From NCBI GenBank assembly GCA_028717885.1, contig JAQUMX010000001.1:1-42408 (forward strand): a DNA stretch of 42,408 nt, read 5' to 3'. A model generated the notes under the pieces. The model was not told the origin of the DNA, ran no database searches, and was given only the letters and a program-made list of their open reading frames with translations. This document shows positions 1 through 8,659 of this stretch, piece after piece (position 1 is the stretch's first letter; every line of letters begins with the position of its first letter). Source of the stretch: Candidatus Omnitrophota bacterium. GTDB taxonomy: Bacteria; Omnitrophota; Gorgyraeia; Gygaellales; Profunditerraquicolaceae. Made by a program: the position numbers and the translations under genes.

Positions 1-4
1 TTGG

Positions 5-171
5 CTGTGTTTTTGCGGGGCATAAAGGCAAGGAGCGGGCACGGATGTCCGCATCCGCTCCTTAATTAAAAAAACGGATTTATCAACGGCCGGATGCGGA
101 CAGAGCGACGCAGCCGACATGAGCGAGTCCCGCCTCGCTGGGGCGGGACGAGCGTCCCCGCAAAAATACAG
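5..171. repeat. Nested palindromic intergenic element
   Basis: No gene is seen in 1-189. Outer arms at 5-20 and 156-171 are inverted copies of each other with one mismatch. Inside are a 9-bp hairpin (30-38 with 55-63), a 12-bp inverted repeat (46-57 with 91-102) and an 8-bp GC-rich hairpin (127-134 with 142-149). The block lies just downstream of the murJ stop. The first small hairpin is followed by an A/T run and could terminate transcription, but the whole looks like a palindromic repeat element. Confidence 0.5.
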
Positions 172-189
172 ACAAGACAGACGCTCATT

Positions 190-1752
190 TTATAAAACTT
201 TTCTTCTATTATATACCCAGCCCCACAATTGCTTAATCTCATTCACTCTAAAAATAAAGCAAAATAACGCGTAAGAGATGATGCCGGCGAGGATCAACCC
301 GCCGAGGTAAATAAATTTTAACCATCCATGCACGGCAAAAGCGGAAAACTTTCGGGAAAGGACGAAGCATACCGCGCCCATGCTTAAGCTTGCAGCGAAA
401 ATTTTTAAGAAAGCGCCATAAATCTCCGGAGTATAATGCAGAGCAATCCTTTTCTTAAGAATCGAAAAAAGCACAAGGCAAGTCACTGTGCCGGAAATTG
501 AAGTTGCCAGGGCAATGCCGGATAATTTCATCGGGAACATTAAAACTGCATTCAAGCCCACGTTCATAACTAAGGTAAGCACTGCGATTTTAGTCGGTGT
601 CACTGTGTCTTTCAAGGCAAAAAAGCAGGCCTGGATAATCCTGGTTGCCGCGTAAGCTACTAAGCCGATACTATAATAAAATAAGACATCCGCAGTAACC
701 ATTGCGGAGAAAGCATCGAATTTTCCACCCTGAAAAATAATCGCGACCAATGGCCGGGATAAAACCATAAATCCTACGGAAGCCGGCAGAATGATAAAAA
801 ATGTAGCACGTAAGCCAAAGGAAAGCGAAAGCCGCAGCTTTTCATAATTATCTTCCAGCGCCTGGGTAGAAAATGTCGGCAAAAGCACCTGGGAGAGCGA
901 ATTGCTGAATATCCCCAAGGGAAAAAGAATCAAACGATAGGCGAAATATAATCCTGCTACGCCTCCTTCTCCGACAATTGCCGCCAACGAACCAAATATC
1001 GTATCCACGAAATTATTCAGCTGATAAATAGAAGAGCTTAACAACCGCGGCATCATTAATTTGCCGATTTGTTTTGCGGCAGGATGCCGGAATTTTTTAA
1101 AAAACTGCAGGCGGAAACCTTTCTTATATAATACCGGAACTTGAATTAATAGTTGTAAAAAACCTCCTACTAAAACGCCCAAAGAAAGGCCCTTAATACT
1201 CTCCCCGAACATTAGCGCAAAAACAATAATCGAAATATTCAAAAGGCAGGGCGCAAAAGCCGGAACACTAAAATGCCTGAGAGAATTTAGGATTGCCATG
1301 GAATAAGCAGCCAGGCAGATCAACAGGCAATAAGGAAAGATAATCCGGTTTAATTTAATCGTGAGGGCCAATTTTTCCGGGTCGGCAATAAAACCCGGGG
1401 CAATCAGGCGCACAATCAAAGGAGAAAAAATAACCCCCAGGACTACGATTACGCTTAAGGAAATTAAAAGGAGGTTTAAAACCACATTTGCCAATTCCCA
1501 GAATTCTTCTTTGGATTTTTTTGCGGCGTATTCGCTAAATACCGGCACAAATGCGGCATTTGCCGCCCCCTCTCCGAAGAAATCCCGGAAAAGATTGGGG
1601 ATCTTAAAAGCAATGACAAATGCCTGGGCATAAACGTAAACACCAAAGAGCCGGGCAATCACAATATCCCGGATAAACCCTAAAATCCGGGAACAAAGTG
1701 TGGCAAATCCGATTACCGAAGCTGACTTGGCAACTGATTTATGGATTGACAT
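190..1752 (-). CDS. murJ: MurJ/MviN lipid II flippase
   Basis: Polytopic inner-membrane protein of about 520 residues, predicted to flip the peptidoglycan precursor lipid II from cytoplasm to periplasm. The N-terminus (KSASVIGFATLCSRILGFIRD), the following FGEGAANAAFVPVFSEY-like segment and repeated hydrophobic helices are typical of the MVIN/MurJ family, and the length fits. A GTG start at 1797 would add 15 residues, but that codon lies inside an inverted-repeat arm (1787-1797) and family similarity begins at the ATG at 1752, so 1752 is preferred. No clear Shine-Dalgarno sequence precedes it. It is divergent from rpsT, sharing a 150-bp intergenic region. Confidence 0.93.
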   Translation of the reverse strand: MSIHKSVAKSASVIGFATLCSRILGFIRDIVIARLFGVYVYAQAFVIAFKIPNLFRDFFGEGAANAAFVPVFSEYAAKKSKEEFWELANVVLNLLLISLSVIVVLGVIFSPLIVRLIAPGFIADPEKLALTIKLNRIIFPYCLLICLAAYSMAILNSLRHFSVPAFAPCLLNISIIVFALMFGESIKGLSLGVLVGGFLQLLIQVPVLYKKGFRLQFFKKFRHPAAKQIGKLMMPRLLSSSIYQLNNFVDTIFGSLAAIVGEGGVAGLYFAYRLILFPLGIFSNSLSQVLLPTFSTQALEDNYEKLRLSLSFGLRATFFIILPASVGFMVLSRPLVAIIFQGGKFDAFSAMVTADVLFYYSIGLVAYAATRIIQACFFALKDTVTPTKIAVLTLVMNVGLNAVLMFPMKLSGIALATSISGTVTCLVLFSILKKRIALHYTPEIYGAFLKIFAASLSMGAVCFVLSRKFSAFAVHGWLKFIYLGGLILAGIISYALFCFIFRVNEIKQLWGWVYNRRKVL

Positions 1753-1786
1753 AATTATAGGATTGTGATAAATTACTGCATTGGTT

Positions 1787-1833
1787 ATCCTTGACACTTA
1801 CCGTAATTTGTTAATTTTGAGCGTGTCAAGGAT
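1787..1833. repeat. 11-bp inverted repeat (module B), murJ/rpsT intergenic
   Basis: ATCCTTGACAC at 1787-1797 is perfectly inverted at 1823-1833. The same 11-bp arms occur with a 3-nt loop in the leader of the polyketide operon (28964-28988), and a sequence-divergent but fully paired version sits before accA (31719-31744). The enclosed TTGACA resembles a -35 box but lacks a good -10 at the right distance on either strand. Confidence 0.6.
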
Positions 1834-1840
1834 TTAATTT

Positions 1841-1891
1841 GCACATAAACTTACTCACACTATCGTGTTCGTAAGTTTAGTGCTCATTAAA
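1841..1891 (+). promoter_or_regulatory. Hairpin leader element (module C) upstream of rpsT
   Basis: Arms TAAACTTAC (1846-1854) and GTAAGTTTA (1871-1879) pair, extended by GCAC/GTGC outside. A TC/TC internal loop and an ACAC-TATC-GTGT apical hairpin lie inside. The element ends in GTGCTCATTAAA immediately before the ribosome-binding site of rpsT. A second copy with different but still paired apical stem precedes accA (31661-31712), in the same orientation to its gene. Confidence 0.6.
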
Positions 1892-1904
1892 AAAGGAGAA
1901 TATA

Positions 1905-2168
1905 ATGCCTAGACGTAAGACTTCCATCAAGAAAAAACGCCAAGATAAGAAAAAGCACTTAAGAAACTTTAAAGCCAAATCACAGATCAAGAAGACTTTA
2001 AAGAAGTTTCAAGCCCTGATTTTGGAAAAAAAGCTCGAAGAAGCCAAAGAATTCCTAAAACAGGTCTATACGCAATTGGATAAAGCGGCAAAGAAGCAGA
2101 TCATCCATCCCAACACCGCCAACCGCAAAAAATCACGCCTTGCCTTGCGGCTTGCGAAGGCCAAATAA
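1905..2168 (+). CDS. rpsT: 30S ribosomal protein S20
   Basis: An 87-residue, very Lys/Arg-rich helical protein with the S20 pattern: basic N-terminus, the central KKFQALILEKKLEEAKEFLKQ-type helix and the HPNTANRKKSRLA motif near the C-terminus. It binds 16S rRNA early in 30S assembly. An AAAGGAG ribosome-binding site lies 7-13 nt upstream of the ATG. It is one of very few plus-strand genes here. Its last 36 bases overlap the 3' end of the convergent holA. S20 commonly sits next to holA in bacteria. Confidence 0.97.
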   Translation: MPRRKTSIKKKRQDKKKHLRNFKAKSQIKKTLKKFQALILEKKLEEAKEFLKQVYTQLDKAAKKQIIHPNTANRKKSRLALRLAKAK

Positions 2169-2828
2169 GGCAATTTTCAGGCTACAAAGGGCAATTACCA
2201 GTTTTTCCAGGGCAAGCTCTGCTTTGAGCTTGCCCCTTTTAATTTCCAGGTCGCAATTTAAAAGAAGTTTAAGTTTTCTTTTTAACTCCAGCGGCCGGCG
2301 TATATCCCTTTCCCAGGCATATCTTAAGCCACCCATAATCCGCTCTGCTTTTTCACCGTGAGTAAGCAGTTCATTCAACACACGCAAAGCTGCGTCCAAC
2401 TGGCCGGATTCGATATGCCGGTTTAAACCAAAAGTATCCGGAAGTTTTACCGAACCAAAGTAAGAAATCTGGGCAAAATTCTTCAACTTACGGACAAAAT
2501 CGTCCTTAGGCTCCTGATGGTCAAAATCCAAAACCAGGACAATTCTTTTTTGTAAACTTTTTAGTTCTTTCAGGATAAAATCCTTAATTTCGCTTTTTAA
2601 CGCCTGCGCCTGACGGACCAAAAGGATCCTTTTTTTCGCTTTTACCGGCAAGAGCAGGATTTTTTCCTGAAAATCCTTTAAAGCCAACTCCCGGCCATAC
2701 AAAGTATCGAGGTTAAAATCCGCAGTCTGCTTGATCAACAGGCTTTCTTTGATCTTGTTTAGTTGGGTGTCTTTGGAAAGGCTGTCAGTGCCGATAAAAA
2801 GGTGTATGGAATTATCTTTTTCTACCAT
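2133..2828 (-). CDS. holA: DNA polymerase III delta-like subunit, short form
   Basis: 231 residues, against about 330-345 for typical HolA, the clamp-loader subunit that opens the sliding clamp. The N-terminal region (IHLFIGTDS, then LLLPVKAKKRILLVRQAQAL and the hydrophobic strand KRIVLVLDFD) resembles domain I, and the C-terminal part (LDAALRVLNELL, then GGLRYAWERDIR) resembles the collar domain III. The intervening domain II seems largely missing. The conserved rpsT neighbourhood and the position after lptE (7-nt overlap) support the call. The family assignment is likely; function as a full clamp-loader subunit is not certain. Confidence 0.7.
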   Translation of the reverse strand: MVEKDNSIHLFIGTDSLSKDTQLNKIKESLLIKQTADFNLDTLYGRELALKDFQEKILLLPVKAKKRILLVRQAQALKSEIKDFILKELKSLQKRIVLVLDFDHQEPKDDFVRKLKNFAQISYFGSVKLPDTFGLNRHIESGQLDAALRVLNELLTHGEKAERIMGGLRYAWERDIRRPLELKRKLKLLLNCDLEIKRGKLKAELALEKLVIALCSLKIALFGLRKPQGKA

Positions 2829-3391
2829 TCTTCCACGGCGCGTTCGACAACACGGCGGGCTAAATCATCTAACGCTTGGGTTACTGCTACGCTTTCGTCT
2901 TTTCGTTCAGAGGCTACCGGATAAAAAGAAGTGTAATAATCGGCATATCCGGTAAAATTACTTTCCTGCCAAAGCAACATATTGGCGCGATTATCCCAAA
3001 GGGTCATATTCACCCGGACATTGACCCGGTATTCCTGCACATCGTCGTTATCCGAATAACGTAAAGGATCGCGCGCAAAATCCACGACTTCCCCTTTTAG
3101 GGTCAAATCCGCAGTATCCTCTCTAACCGGCTTTAAGTTCCCGTCAAAGAGGAATTTATTGGTCACTGACACGGTCACATCGGTTTCCAGGGAAGGCCGG
3201 TAAATTTTGTATTTATTTTCGGCATTCATTTCTTTGGTAATATCTATTTTGTTGATAAAAGGCGCCACATAAATCGTGCGGTACTTATTGGAGATCGAAG
3301 AACGCGTTGTATAGCCGCAGGCAGAAAGGAATAAACTGCAAAATGCAAATAATAAAACTAAAACAGTAATCTTTGCGGGTTTAATCTTCAT
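2822..3391 (-). CDS. lptE: LptE-like LPS-assembly lipoprotein
   Basis: 189 residues. An N-terminal signal peptide ends in a lipobox (LSAC, Cys25) followed by GYTTRSS, the usual start of mature LptE. The body (IYVAPFINKI, then a predicted beta-rich domain with YRVNVRVNMTLWD) matches the family. LptE plugs the LptD barrel and helps place lipopolysaccharide in the outer leaflet, implying an outer membrane. It overlaps the upstream bamD-like gene by 4 nt (ATGA) and the downstream holA by 7 nt, so all three are translationally coupled. Confidence 0.85.
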   Translation of the reverse strand: MKIKPAKITVLVLLFAFCSLFLSACGYTTRSSISNKYRTIYVAPFINKIDITKEMNAENKYKIYRPSLETDVTVSVTNKFLFDGNLKPVREDTADLTLKGEVVDFARDPLRYSDNDDVQEYRVNVRVNMTLWDNRANMLLWQESNFTGYADYYTSFYPVASERKDESVAVTQALDDLARRVVERAVEEW

Positions 3392-4359
3392 CTTTTCTTA
3401 TTCTCCAATTTATCCAATGCCCGTATCCTCTCTACTGCCTTTGGCGACCATGGGCTTGTGGGGTTATTGTTAATGATATCGTTATAGTAAATTCGAGCCG
3501 CATCGTAAGCTTTTTGTTTCTCATAGAACCTGCCGATATTATAATTGGCTTCTGCTTCTTTCTCCCTTAAATCATCGATCTGTTTCTGCGCCTCGCGCGA
3601 AAGATTGGTATCCGGATGCTCCCGCACAAAATCTTCGAACTTCTGTTCGGCTTCCTTGGCTGCGGCCTGGTCATAGCTTGGGCCATGGGAAGTAGCAGCG
3701 CGGCAGGCGGCAATCTGATACTTGGATGCTTCTGCCCATTCGCTGTTGGGATAATTAGCAATTACCTTGTTAAAAGCATCTTCTGCTTCGTAGTAACGCA
3801 ATAGACCTTTTAAAACCAAAGCCAATTTATATTGCGCCTTAGGCGCTAACGGGCCAAAAGTAGAATTTTCCACGACCTTGGTAAAAATTTCAATGGAAGG
3901 GTTTTCTACCGGCAAGGGCACGCCCATAGCCTTACGTTTTTCTCCGGACATAAAAGCTTCGCCGATTTTATATTCGCGCTCAATGATTTCTTGGATACGT
4001 TCTGAAAAAGGGTACTTATCAATTACCTTCTGATAAGCCAGGAAGGCTTCATAGAGATTCCCCTGTTCTTCTTCGATCAGGCCCAAATAGTATTGGCTTT
4101 CAGAGGCTTCGAATGACTTTGGATACGCTTTAAGGAGCTTTAAAAATTCGGTTTTTGCCTCTTTATAGTTTTTAATTTCATAAAGCGCCAAAGCAAAGCC
4201 AAATTGTTCCTTAGGGGTTGGCTTAGGCATAGTTTTCGGGTTTGTCCATTTGCCGGTTTTAGGCGTCCAGATCCAATATGAATAGGCAGGGCTGCTTAAA
4301 AGGCTAAAACAAACAATCCCCAAACAAATAATCAGGTTATTTCGTGTTGCAATTTTCAT
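3388..4359 (-). CDS. BamD/YbgF-like TPR envelope protein
   Basis: About 323 residues: signal peptide (MKIATRNNLIICLGIVCFSLL, cleavage near SSPAYS), then several TPR-like helical repeats, e.g. FGFALALYEIKNYKEAKTEF, YYLGLIEEEQGNLYEAFLAY and YNIGRFYEKQKAYDAARIYY. The arrangement is that of outer-membrane assembly factor BamD. Unlike classical BamD there is no Cys at the cleavage site, so it is probably not a lipoprotein. The ATG at 4359 is chosen over one 19 codons upstream because the signal peptide starts there and GTAGGA precedes it. Co-transcribed with lptE. Confidence 0.72.
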   Translation of the reverse strand: MKIATRNNLIICLGIVCFSLLSSPAYSYWIWTPKTGKWTNPKTMPKPTPKEQFGFALALYEIKNYKEAKTEFLKLLKAYPKSFEASESQYYLGLIEEEQGNLYEAFLAYQKVIDKYPFSERIQEIIEREYKIGEAFMSGEKRKAMGVPLPVENPSIEIFTKVVENSTFGPLAPKAQYKLALVLKGLLRYYEAEDAFNKVIANYPNSEWAEASKYQIAACRAATSHGPSYDQAAAKEAEQKFEDFVREHPDTNLSREAQKQIDDLREKEAEANYNIGRFYEKQKAYDAARIYYNDIINNNPTSPWSPKAVERIRALDKLENKKR

Positions 4360-4429
4360 GAGTTTTTTCCTACTGGTAAGTCTAAATATTTTACCTCGGA
4401 ATGGCCGATTCTTCAATACAAATTATCGC

Positions 4430-5824
4430 TTAAAACTGATTTGCAAAAAAGAGGTTAACCCGCAAAAGCAGAGAAACAAATATTTCCGTGGCGGGAACAA
4501 AAATCCGCGCCAATAACGGAGAAATTACACTCGCGCAAATTATGCTTAAGCCGCAAAGTGTGATTAGCGCAGCCAAAGGCACGACCAGGATATTCGCAAT
4601 AATAGCTACCGGAGAAAAAATCCGGAAATAATACCAGATTAGCCCCGCAGTCCCGGCCCACGCAGACAAAGAAACTATAAATCCTTCCAGGAGAAACCTG
4701 AATAGCCTAGCCCTAACTGATTCTAAGCGAAAAAGGGATTTTAGTTTAGGAGAAATATAGACTATGGAAATAACGCTTAAAAACGAAAGCTGAAAACCGA
4801 TATCAAATAATTGGCTGGGGTTAATTGCCAGGATGACAATTGCCGCTATTGCGCAAGAACTATAAATATCGGCATCCCTTTCCGCTAAATAGCTCAAAAG
4901 AAAAATTATCCCCATAATTGTTGCGCGTACTACAGGATTAGAGGCGCCGGTGATAAAACAATAGAGAATCAACAAAACACAGGTAAGAAGAATTCGCGGC
5001 TTTCGCGGCACTTTGCCCAATTTCAGCAACAAAAATAGTAGGAAACCTACAATCCCTACATTAAAGCCGCTAACTACCAAAATATGCACTGTGCCGGTTT
5101 TAATCATTGTATTATAAACCCTGTCAGGGACATAATTTTTCTCTCCCAGCACCATGGCATCGACAATAGCGGCAGAAAGCTGCGAACAATGACGGAAAAT
5201 TATTTTTTCCAGCCCGGTTTTAAGCTCGAGAGAAATTTTTTTCAAAGAAAAAACCGTATTCTGCCTCAGTTTTTCTATTTTCGATTTTGGCAAGATAAAA
5301 AGCTGGCAATAAATACCCTGACGGTTTAGAAATTTATTATAGGAATCCCAGTTTTTCCCGAAACTAAATAACCGGCACAAACGTCCGCGCAAAATTACAT
5401 TATCGCCGTAATTCACTTCTAAGGGCGCGGATGCGCGGATTAAGATTTTTCCGCAACAATAAATTTTTTCCTTCTTAAAGCCAACCTCCTGCGCACGCAA
5501 AACAAAAATCGTACGGCTATTTTTAATCTCTGGGGGGCTTTCTATTCTTCCTTGTAAAGTAACTACGTTCTCACTTTTGTAATATGTGAACCTGCTGATA
5601 TGGTTAGCGGCAAGGGATGAAGCATTTCGCATCATCACAGCCCCGCAAAGCATGATCAAAGAACAAAATAAAACAACCTGAATTTTTTTAATAGGGGGTA
5701 AAAAATAGGCGGCGAGAAAGCTGCAGGTAAAGAAATATAGCCAAGGAAACGTCAATTTAATCAGGTTTCCCAGCAGGACGCCCAAAGAAAAAAATAAAGC
5801 CAGGATTACTAGCGGATATTGCAT
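4430..5824 (-). CDS. comEC: ComEC/Rec2-family DNA uptake channel, lacking the nuclease-like domain
   Basis: 464 residues with many membrane helices. The N-terminal part has the OB-like DUF4131 region (VVTLQGRIESPPE, NYGDNVILRGRL). The competence domain follows, with HILVVSGFNVGIV, ITGASNPVVRATIMG and DIGFQLSFLSV, all diagnostic for ComEC. The protein stops after this domain; the C-terminal metallo-beta-lactamase-like domain of long ComEC proteins is absent. It overlaps comEA by one base, the usual comEA-comEC order. Probable role: inner-membrane passage of single-stranded DNA during transformation. Confidence 0.9.
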   Translation of the reverse strand: MQYPLVILALFFSLGVLLGNLIKLTFPWLYFFTCSFLAAYFLPPIKKIQVVLFCSLIMLCGAVMMRNASSLAANHISRFTYYKSENVVTLQGRIESPPEIKNSRTIFVLRAQEVGFKKEKIYCCGKILIRASAPLEVNYGDNVILRGRLCRLFSFGKNWDSYNKFLNRQGIYCQLFILPKSKIEKLRQNTVFSLKKISLELKTGLEKIIFRHCSQLSAAIVDAMVLGEKNYVPDRVYNTMIKTGTVHILVVSGFNVGIVGFLLFLLLKLGKVPRKPRILLTCVLLILYCFITGASNPVVRATIMGIIFLLSYLAERDADIYSSCAIAAIVILAINPSQLFDIGFQLSFLSVISIVYISPKLKSLFRLESVRARLFRFLLEGFIVSLSAWAGTAGLIWYYFRIFSPVAIIANILVVPLAALITLCGLSIICASVISPLLARIFVPATEIFVSLLLRVNLFFANQF

Positions 5825-6153
5825 TATTTAATTGCCAGGTAATCTTTAATCTTGGCAAATCTTGCTTCAGTCATTCCGGGAATACCTTTTAATTCTTCAA
5901 GCAAAAGAAATCTTAATTTATCCTTTCTTACTTCGAGGATCCTTTCCGCTAATTTTTCCCCGATTCCGGGAACAGAAATTAACTCTTTTTTATCCGCTTG
6001 ATTCAAATCTATTTTTATGATTTGGGGGTCTGCAACTGCTATACTCCTTATCGGAGAGTATTTTTTGGCGAGAAAATTTATCCCGGTACCGAGTAGAGTT
6101 ATTGCTACTAAGAATAACGCGACTTGTTGTTCCTGGCGGGTAAAATTAAGCAT
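5824..6153 (-). CDS. comEA: ComEA-like helix-hairpin-helix DNA-binding protein
   Basis: 109 residues: one N-terminal membrane helix (QVALFLVAITLLGTGINFLA), then a double helix-hairpin-helix domain (IDLNQADKKELISVPGIGEK, ELKGIPGMTEARFAKIKDYL). ComEA anchors incoming double-stranded DNA at the outer face of the inner membrane and hands it to ComEC, the next gene. The ATG at 6153 is chosen because AAGGAGG lies 8 nt upstream and similarity starts there; a longer frame to 6240 would run through a repeat hairpin. Confidence 0.88.
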   Translation of the reverse strand: MLNFTRQEQQVALFLVAITLLGTGINFLAKKYSPIRSIAVADPQIIKIDLNQADKKELISVPGIGEKLAERILEVRKDKLRFLLLEELKGIPGMTEARFAKIKDYLAIK

Positions 6154-6167
6154 TTGTTCGCCTCCTT

Positions 6168-6214
6168 GTCCACGAGGACACACCGGCGTAATTCCACATA
6201 AACGCCGGGTGTCT
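6168..6214 (-). repeat. GTCnACnnnGAC / CACC-stem repeat, copy 1
   Basis: A 12-bp near-palindrome (GTCCACGAGGAC, 6168-6179) is followed by a hairpin with stem CACCGGCGT / ACGCCGGGTG around the conserved loop AATTCCACATAA. Copies 2 and 3 are at 21430-21478 and 23063-23112, all in the same orientation and all directly before a gene start. Here an 11-bp inverted repeat TTTGTTCGCCT / AGGCGAACAAA (6153-6163, 6231-6241) surrounds the copy. Confidence 0.7.
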
Positions 6215-6220
6215 ATTATA
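6215..6220 (-). promoter_or_regulatory. Possible -10 box for comEA
   Basis: TATAAT on the minus strand just upstream of repeat copy 1. Transcription would start near the base of the repeat hairpin. No good -35 is seen 16-18 nt upstream (best TTTTGT), so this is tentative. Confidence 0.3.
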
Positions 6221-6261
6221 ACAGACGCTAAGGCGAACAAAATCTCACTAAGATATTTTAC

Positions 6262-8655
6262 TTAGATAACGATGTTAATCAGCTTTTTGGGGACAACGAT
6301 GAAGTTTTTAAGCGGCTTATTCTCTAACCAGGGGGTTAATTTGGCGTCTTTGAGCACTAATTCTCTAAGTTCTTCCTGCGCGATATTTTGATCGACTTCG
6401 ATTTTAGAACGCACCTTGCCGTTCACCTGAATTACCATGGTGACTTTTTCTTCGACCAGCAGGCTGGGATCGAATTTTGGCCAGCTAGCCGTTAAAATAC
6501 TCTCTTTATTACCTAAAATTTCCCACAGCTCCTCGCAAAAATGCGGGGCAATCGGGCTTAACATAATAACCAACTGAGAAAAAACTTCTTTGTCTGCTCC
6601 GGACTGATAAATCGCGTTGGTTAACTCCATCAGGCTGGCAATTGCTGTATTAAATTTAAAATCCGTAAAATCTTCGGTTACCTTCTTAATCGCCTTATGC
6701 AAAGCGCGCACTAACTGCGGATCTGACTTTTCTTTTAAGTTTTCCTGAATGCGCCAGACGCGGTTTAAGAATTTAAAAGCGCCTTCGATACCACGGGAAT
6801 CCCATTCCAGCTCGGTTTCCGGAGGCGCGGCAAAAAGCATAAATAACCTTAAGGTATCTGCTCCGTAATCCTTAATGATAGAATCCGGATCAACGATATT
6901 GCCGCGGGATTTTGACATTACCTCCCCATCTTTTAAAACCATACCCTGGGTAAGCAAGCGCTCGAATGGCTCGCTAAATTTAACCATGCCTAAATCCTGG
7001 AAAAATTTGGTAAAAAAGCGCGAATACAATAGGTGCAGGATCGCATGTTCTATGCCGCCGATATATTGGTTAACCGGCATCCAGTAAGCGGCTTCTTTTT
7101 CTTCAAACGGGCCGCCAATAAATTTAGGCGAACAAAATCTTAAAAAATACCAGGAAGAATCAAAAAAAGTAGCCATGGTATCGGTTTCCCGACGGGCTAC
7201 GGATTTACACTTTGGGCAAGAGGCATTAACGAATTCTTTTACTTTTCCTAAAGGGCTGCCACCCTCTCCGGTAAAAGGCGCATCAGCAGGCAATTTTACC
7301 GGCAAATCCTGTTCCGGAACAGGGACCACCCCGCATTTACTGCAATAAACAATCGGTATAGGAGTGCCCCAATAACGCTGGCGAGAAATTAACCAGTCGC
7401 GCAAACGCCAATGGGTTTCGATTTTTCCGATCCCCTCTTTTTCCATCCACTCGGCAATTTTAATTTTTGCCTCTTGATTTGATAATCCGTCGAATTCTCC
7501 GGAATTTACCTGCTCGCCGTCACCCTCGTAAGCCTCAGCCATATCCTCTACGTCCTGCGAAGATGTTGACCTAATGACAATACGCATCGCTAACCTGTGT
7601 TCTTTGGCAAAAAGAAAATCCCGCTGGTCATGCGTTGGCACAGCCATAATTGCTCCGGTGCCATATTCCATCAAGACATAATCCGCAATCCAAATCGGCA
7701 CTTCCTCGCGGTTTACCGGATTAATGGCGTAACTACCGCTAAATACGCCTTCCTTTTTCACGTCGCTGGCAGCGCGGATATTCTTCTTTTCCTTTGCTGC
7801 CTTCTGGATAAATTTCAAAACCTCTTTTTCCTGGGGCTTACCCTGAATAATCTCTTTTACCAAGGGATGCTCCGGAGCTAAAACAATGTATGTGGCGCCG
7901 AAAATCGTATCCACCCGGGTGGTAAAAACCGGAATAACTTTATTATTATCTTTAAGCCGGAAATAAATCTGCACACCCTGGCTTTTGCCGATCCAGTTGC
8001 CCTGCATTGCCAGGACTTTATCCGGCCAGTTTTTTAATTGCTGCAGATCCTCTAAAAGCCTTTCTTTATAGTCGGTGATCTTCAAAAACCATTGCTCGAG
8101 ATTTTTCTGCTCAACCGCGGTATGGCACCTCCAGCACCCGCCGTCAATTACCTCTTCGTTAGCAAGAGTGGTTTCGCAAGACGGGCACCAATTTACCGAA
8201 GAGGCTTTTCTATAAGCTAAGCCCCGCTCAAACATTTTTAAGAATATCCACTGGTTCCAATGATAATAACTGGAATCACAGGTAGCCACTTCCCGGTTCC
8301 AATCATAGGAAAAACCCATTTTTTCCAATTCCAATTTCATCCATTCGATGCATTTATGCGTCCAGAGATCAGGCTTGGTCTTGTTTTTGATCGCGGCATT
8401 TTCTGCCGGCTGGCCAAAAGCATCCCAACCCATCGGATGCAACACATTATACCCCTGCAGCCTGCGAAAACGCGCAGCTACGTCGCCGATAGTGTAGTTG
8501 CGCACATGGCCCATGTGGATTTTTCCCGACGGATAGGGAAACATCTCCAAAAGATAATACTTTGGCTTATCTGCAGAGCCCTGCGCCAGGAAAAGTTTCT
8601 TCTCCTGCCAGTTTTTCTGCCACTTTTTTTCGACTTCTTTGAAGGAATATTGCAT
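6262..8655 (-). CDS. leuS: Leucyl-tRNA synthetase
   Basis: 797 residues, class I synthetase charging tRNA-Leu. The HIGH-type signature is HMGH (47-50) within YPSGKIHMGHVRNYTIGD, and the KMSKS-type signature is VMSKSRGN near the C-terminal third. A zinc-knuckle-like CPSC/CWRC pair (WCPSC, GGCWRC) and a second CSKC/CPKC pair are present. The CP1 editing region contains the TTRVDTIFGATY and TGAIMAVPTHDQRD motifs. The C-terminal anticodon-binding domain ends with VMIQVNGKVRSKI-like sequence. It follows the receiver gene by 4 bp. Bacterial-type length is slightly short but complete. Confidence 0.97.
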   Translation of the reverse strand: MQYSFKEVEKKWQKNWQEKKLFLAQGSADKPKYYLLEMFPYPSGKIHMGHVRNYTIGDVAARFRRLQGYNVLHPMGWDAFGQPAENAAIKNKTKPDLWTHKCIEWMKLELEKMGFSYDWNREVATCDSSYYHWNQWIFLKMFERGLAYRKASSVNWCPSCETTLANEEVIDGGCWRCHTAVEQKNLEQWFLKITDYKERLLEDLQQLKNWPDKVLAMQGNWIGKSQGVQIYFRLKDNNKVIPVFTTRVDTIFGATYIVLAPEHPLVKEIIQGKPQEKEVLKFIQKAAKEKKNIRAASDVKKEGVFSGSYAINPVNREEVPIWIADYVLMEYGTGAIMAVPTHDQRDFLFAKEHRLAMRIVIRSTSSQDVEDMAEAYEGDGEQVNSGEFDGLSNQEAKIKIAEWMEKEGIGKIETHWRLRDWLISRQRYWGTPIPIVYCSKCGVVPVPEQDLPVKLPADAPFTGEGGSPLGKVKEFVNASCPKCKSVARRETDTMATFFDSSWYFLRFCSPKFIGGPFEEKEAAYWMPVNQYIGGIEHAILHLLYSRFFTKFFQDLGMVKFSEPFERLLTQGMVLKDGEVMSKSRGNIVDPDSIIKDYGADTLRLFMLFAAPPETELEWDSRGIEGAFKFLNRVWRIQENLKEKSDPQLVRALHKAIKKVTEDFTDFKFNTAIASLMELTNAIYQSGADKEVFSQLVIMLSPIAPHFCEELWEILGNKESILTASWPKFDPSLLVEEKVTMVIQVNGKVRSKIEVDQNIAQEELRELVLKDAKLTPWLENKPLKNFIVVPKKLINIVI

Positions 8656-8659
8656 CGGA

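Noticed and set aside
1787-1833. TTGACA boxes between murJ and rpsT as -35 elements
   Set aside because: They are part of a perfect inverted repeat and no acceptable -10 follows at 16-18 nt on either strand.
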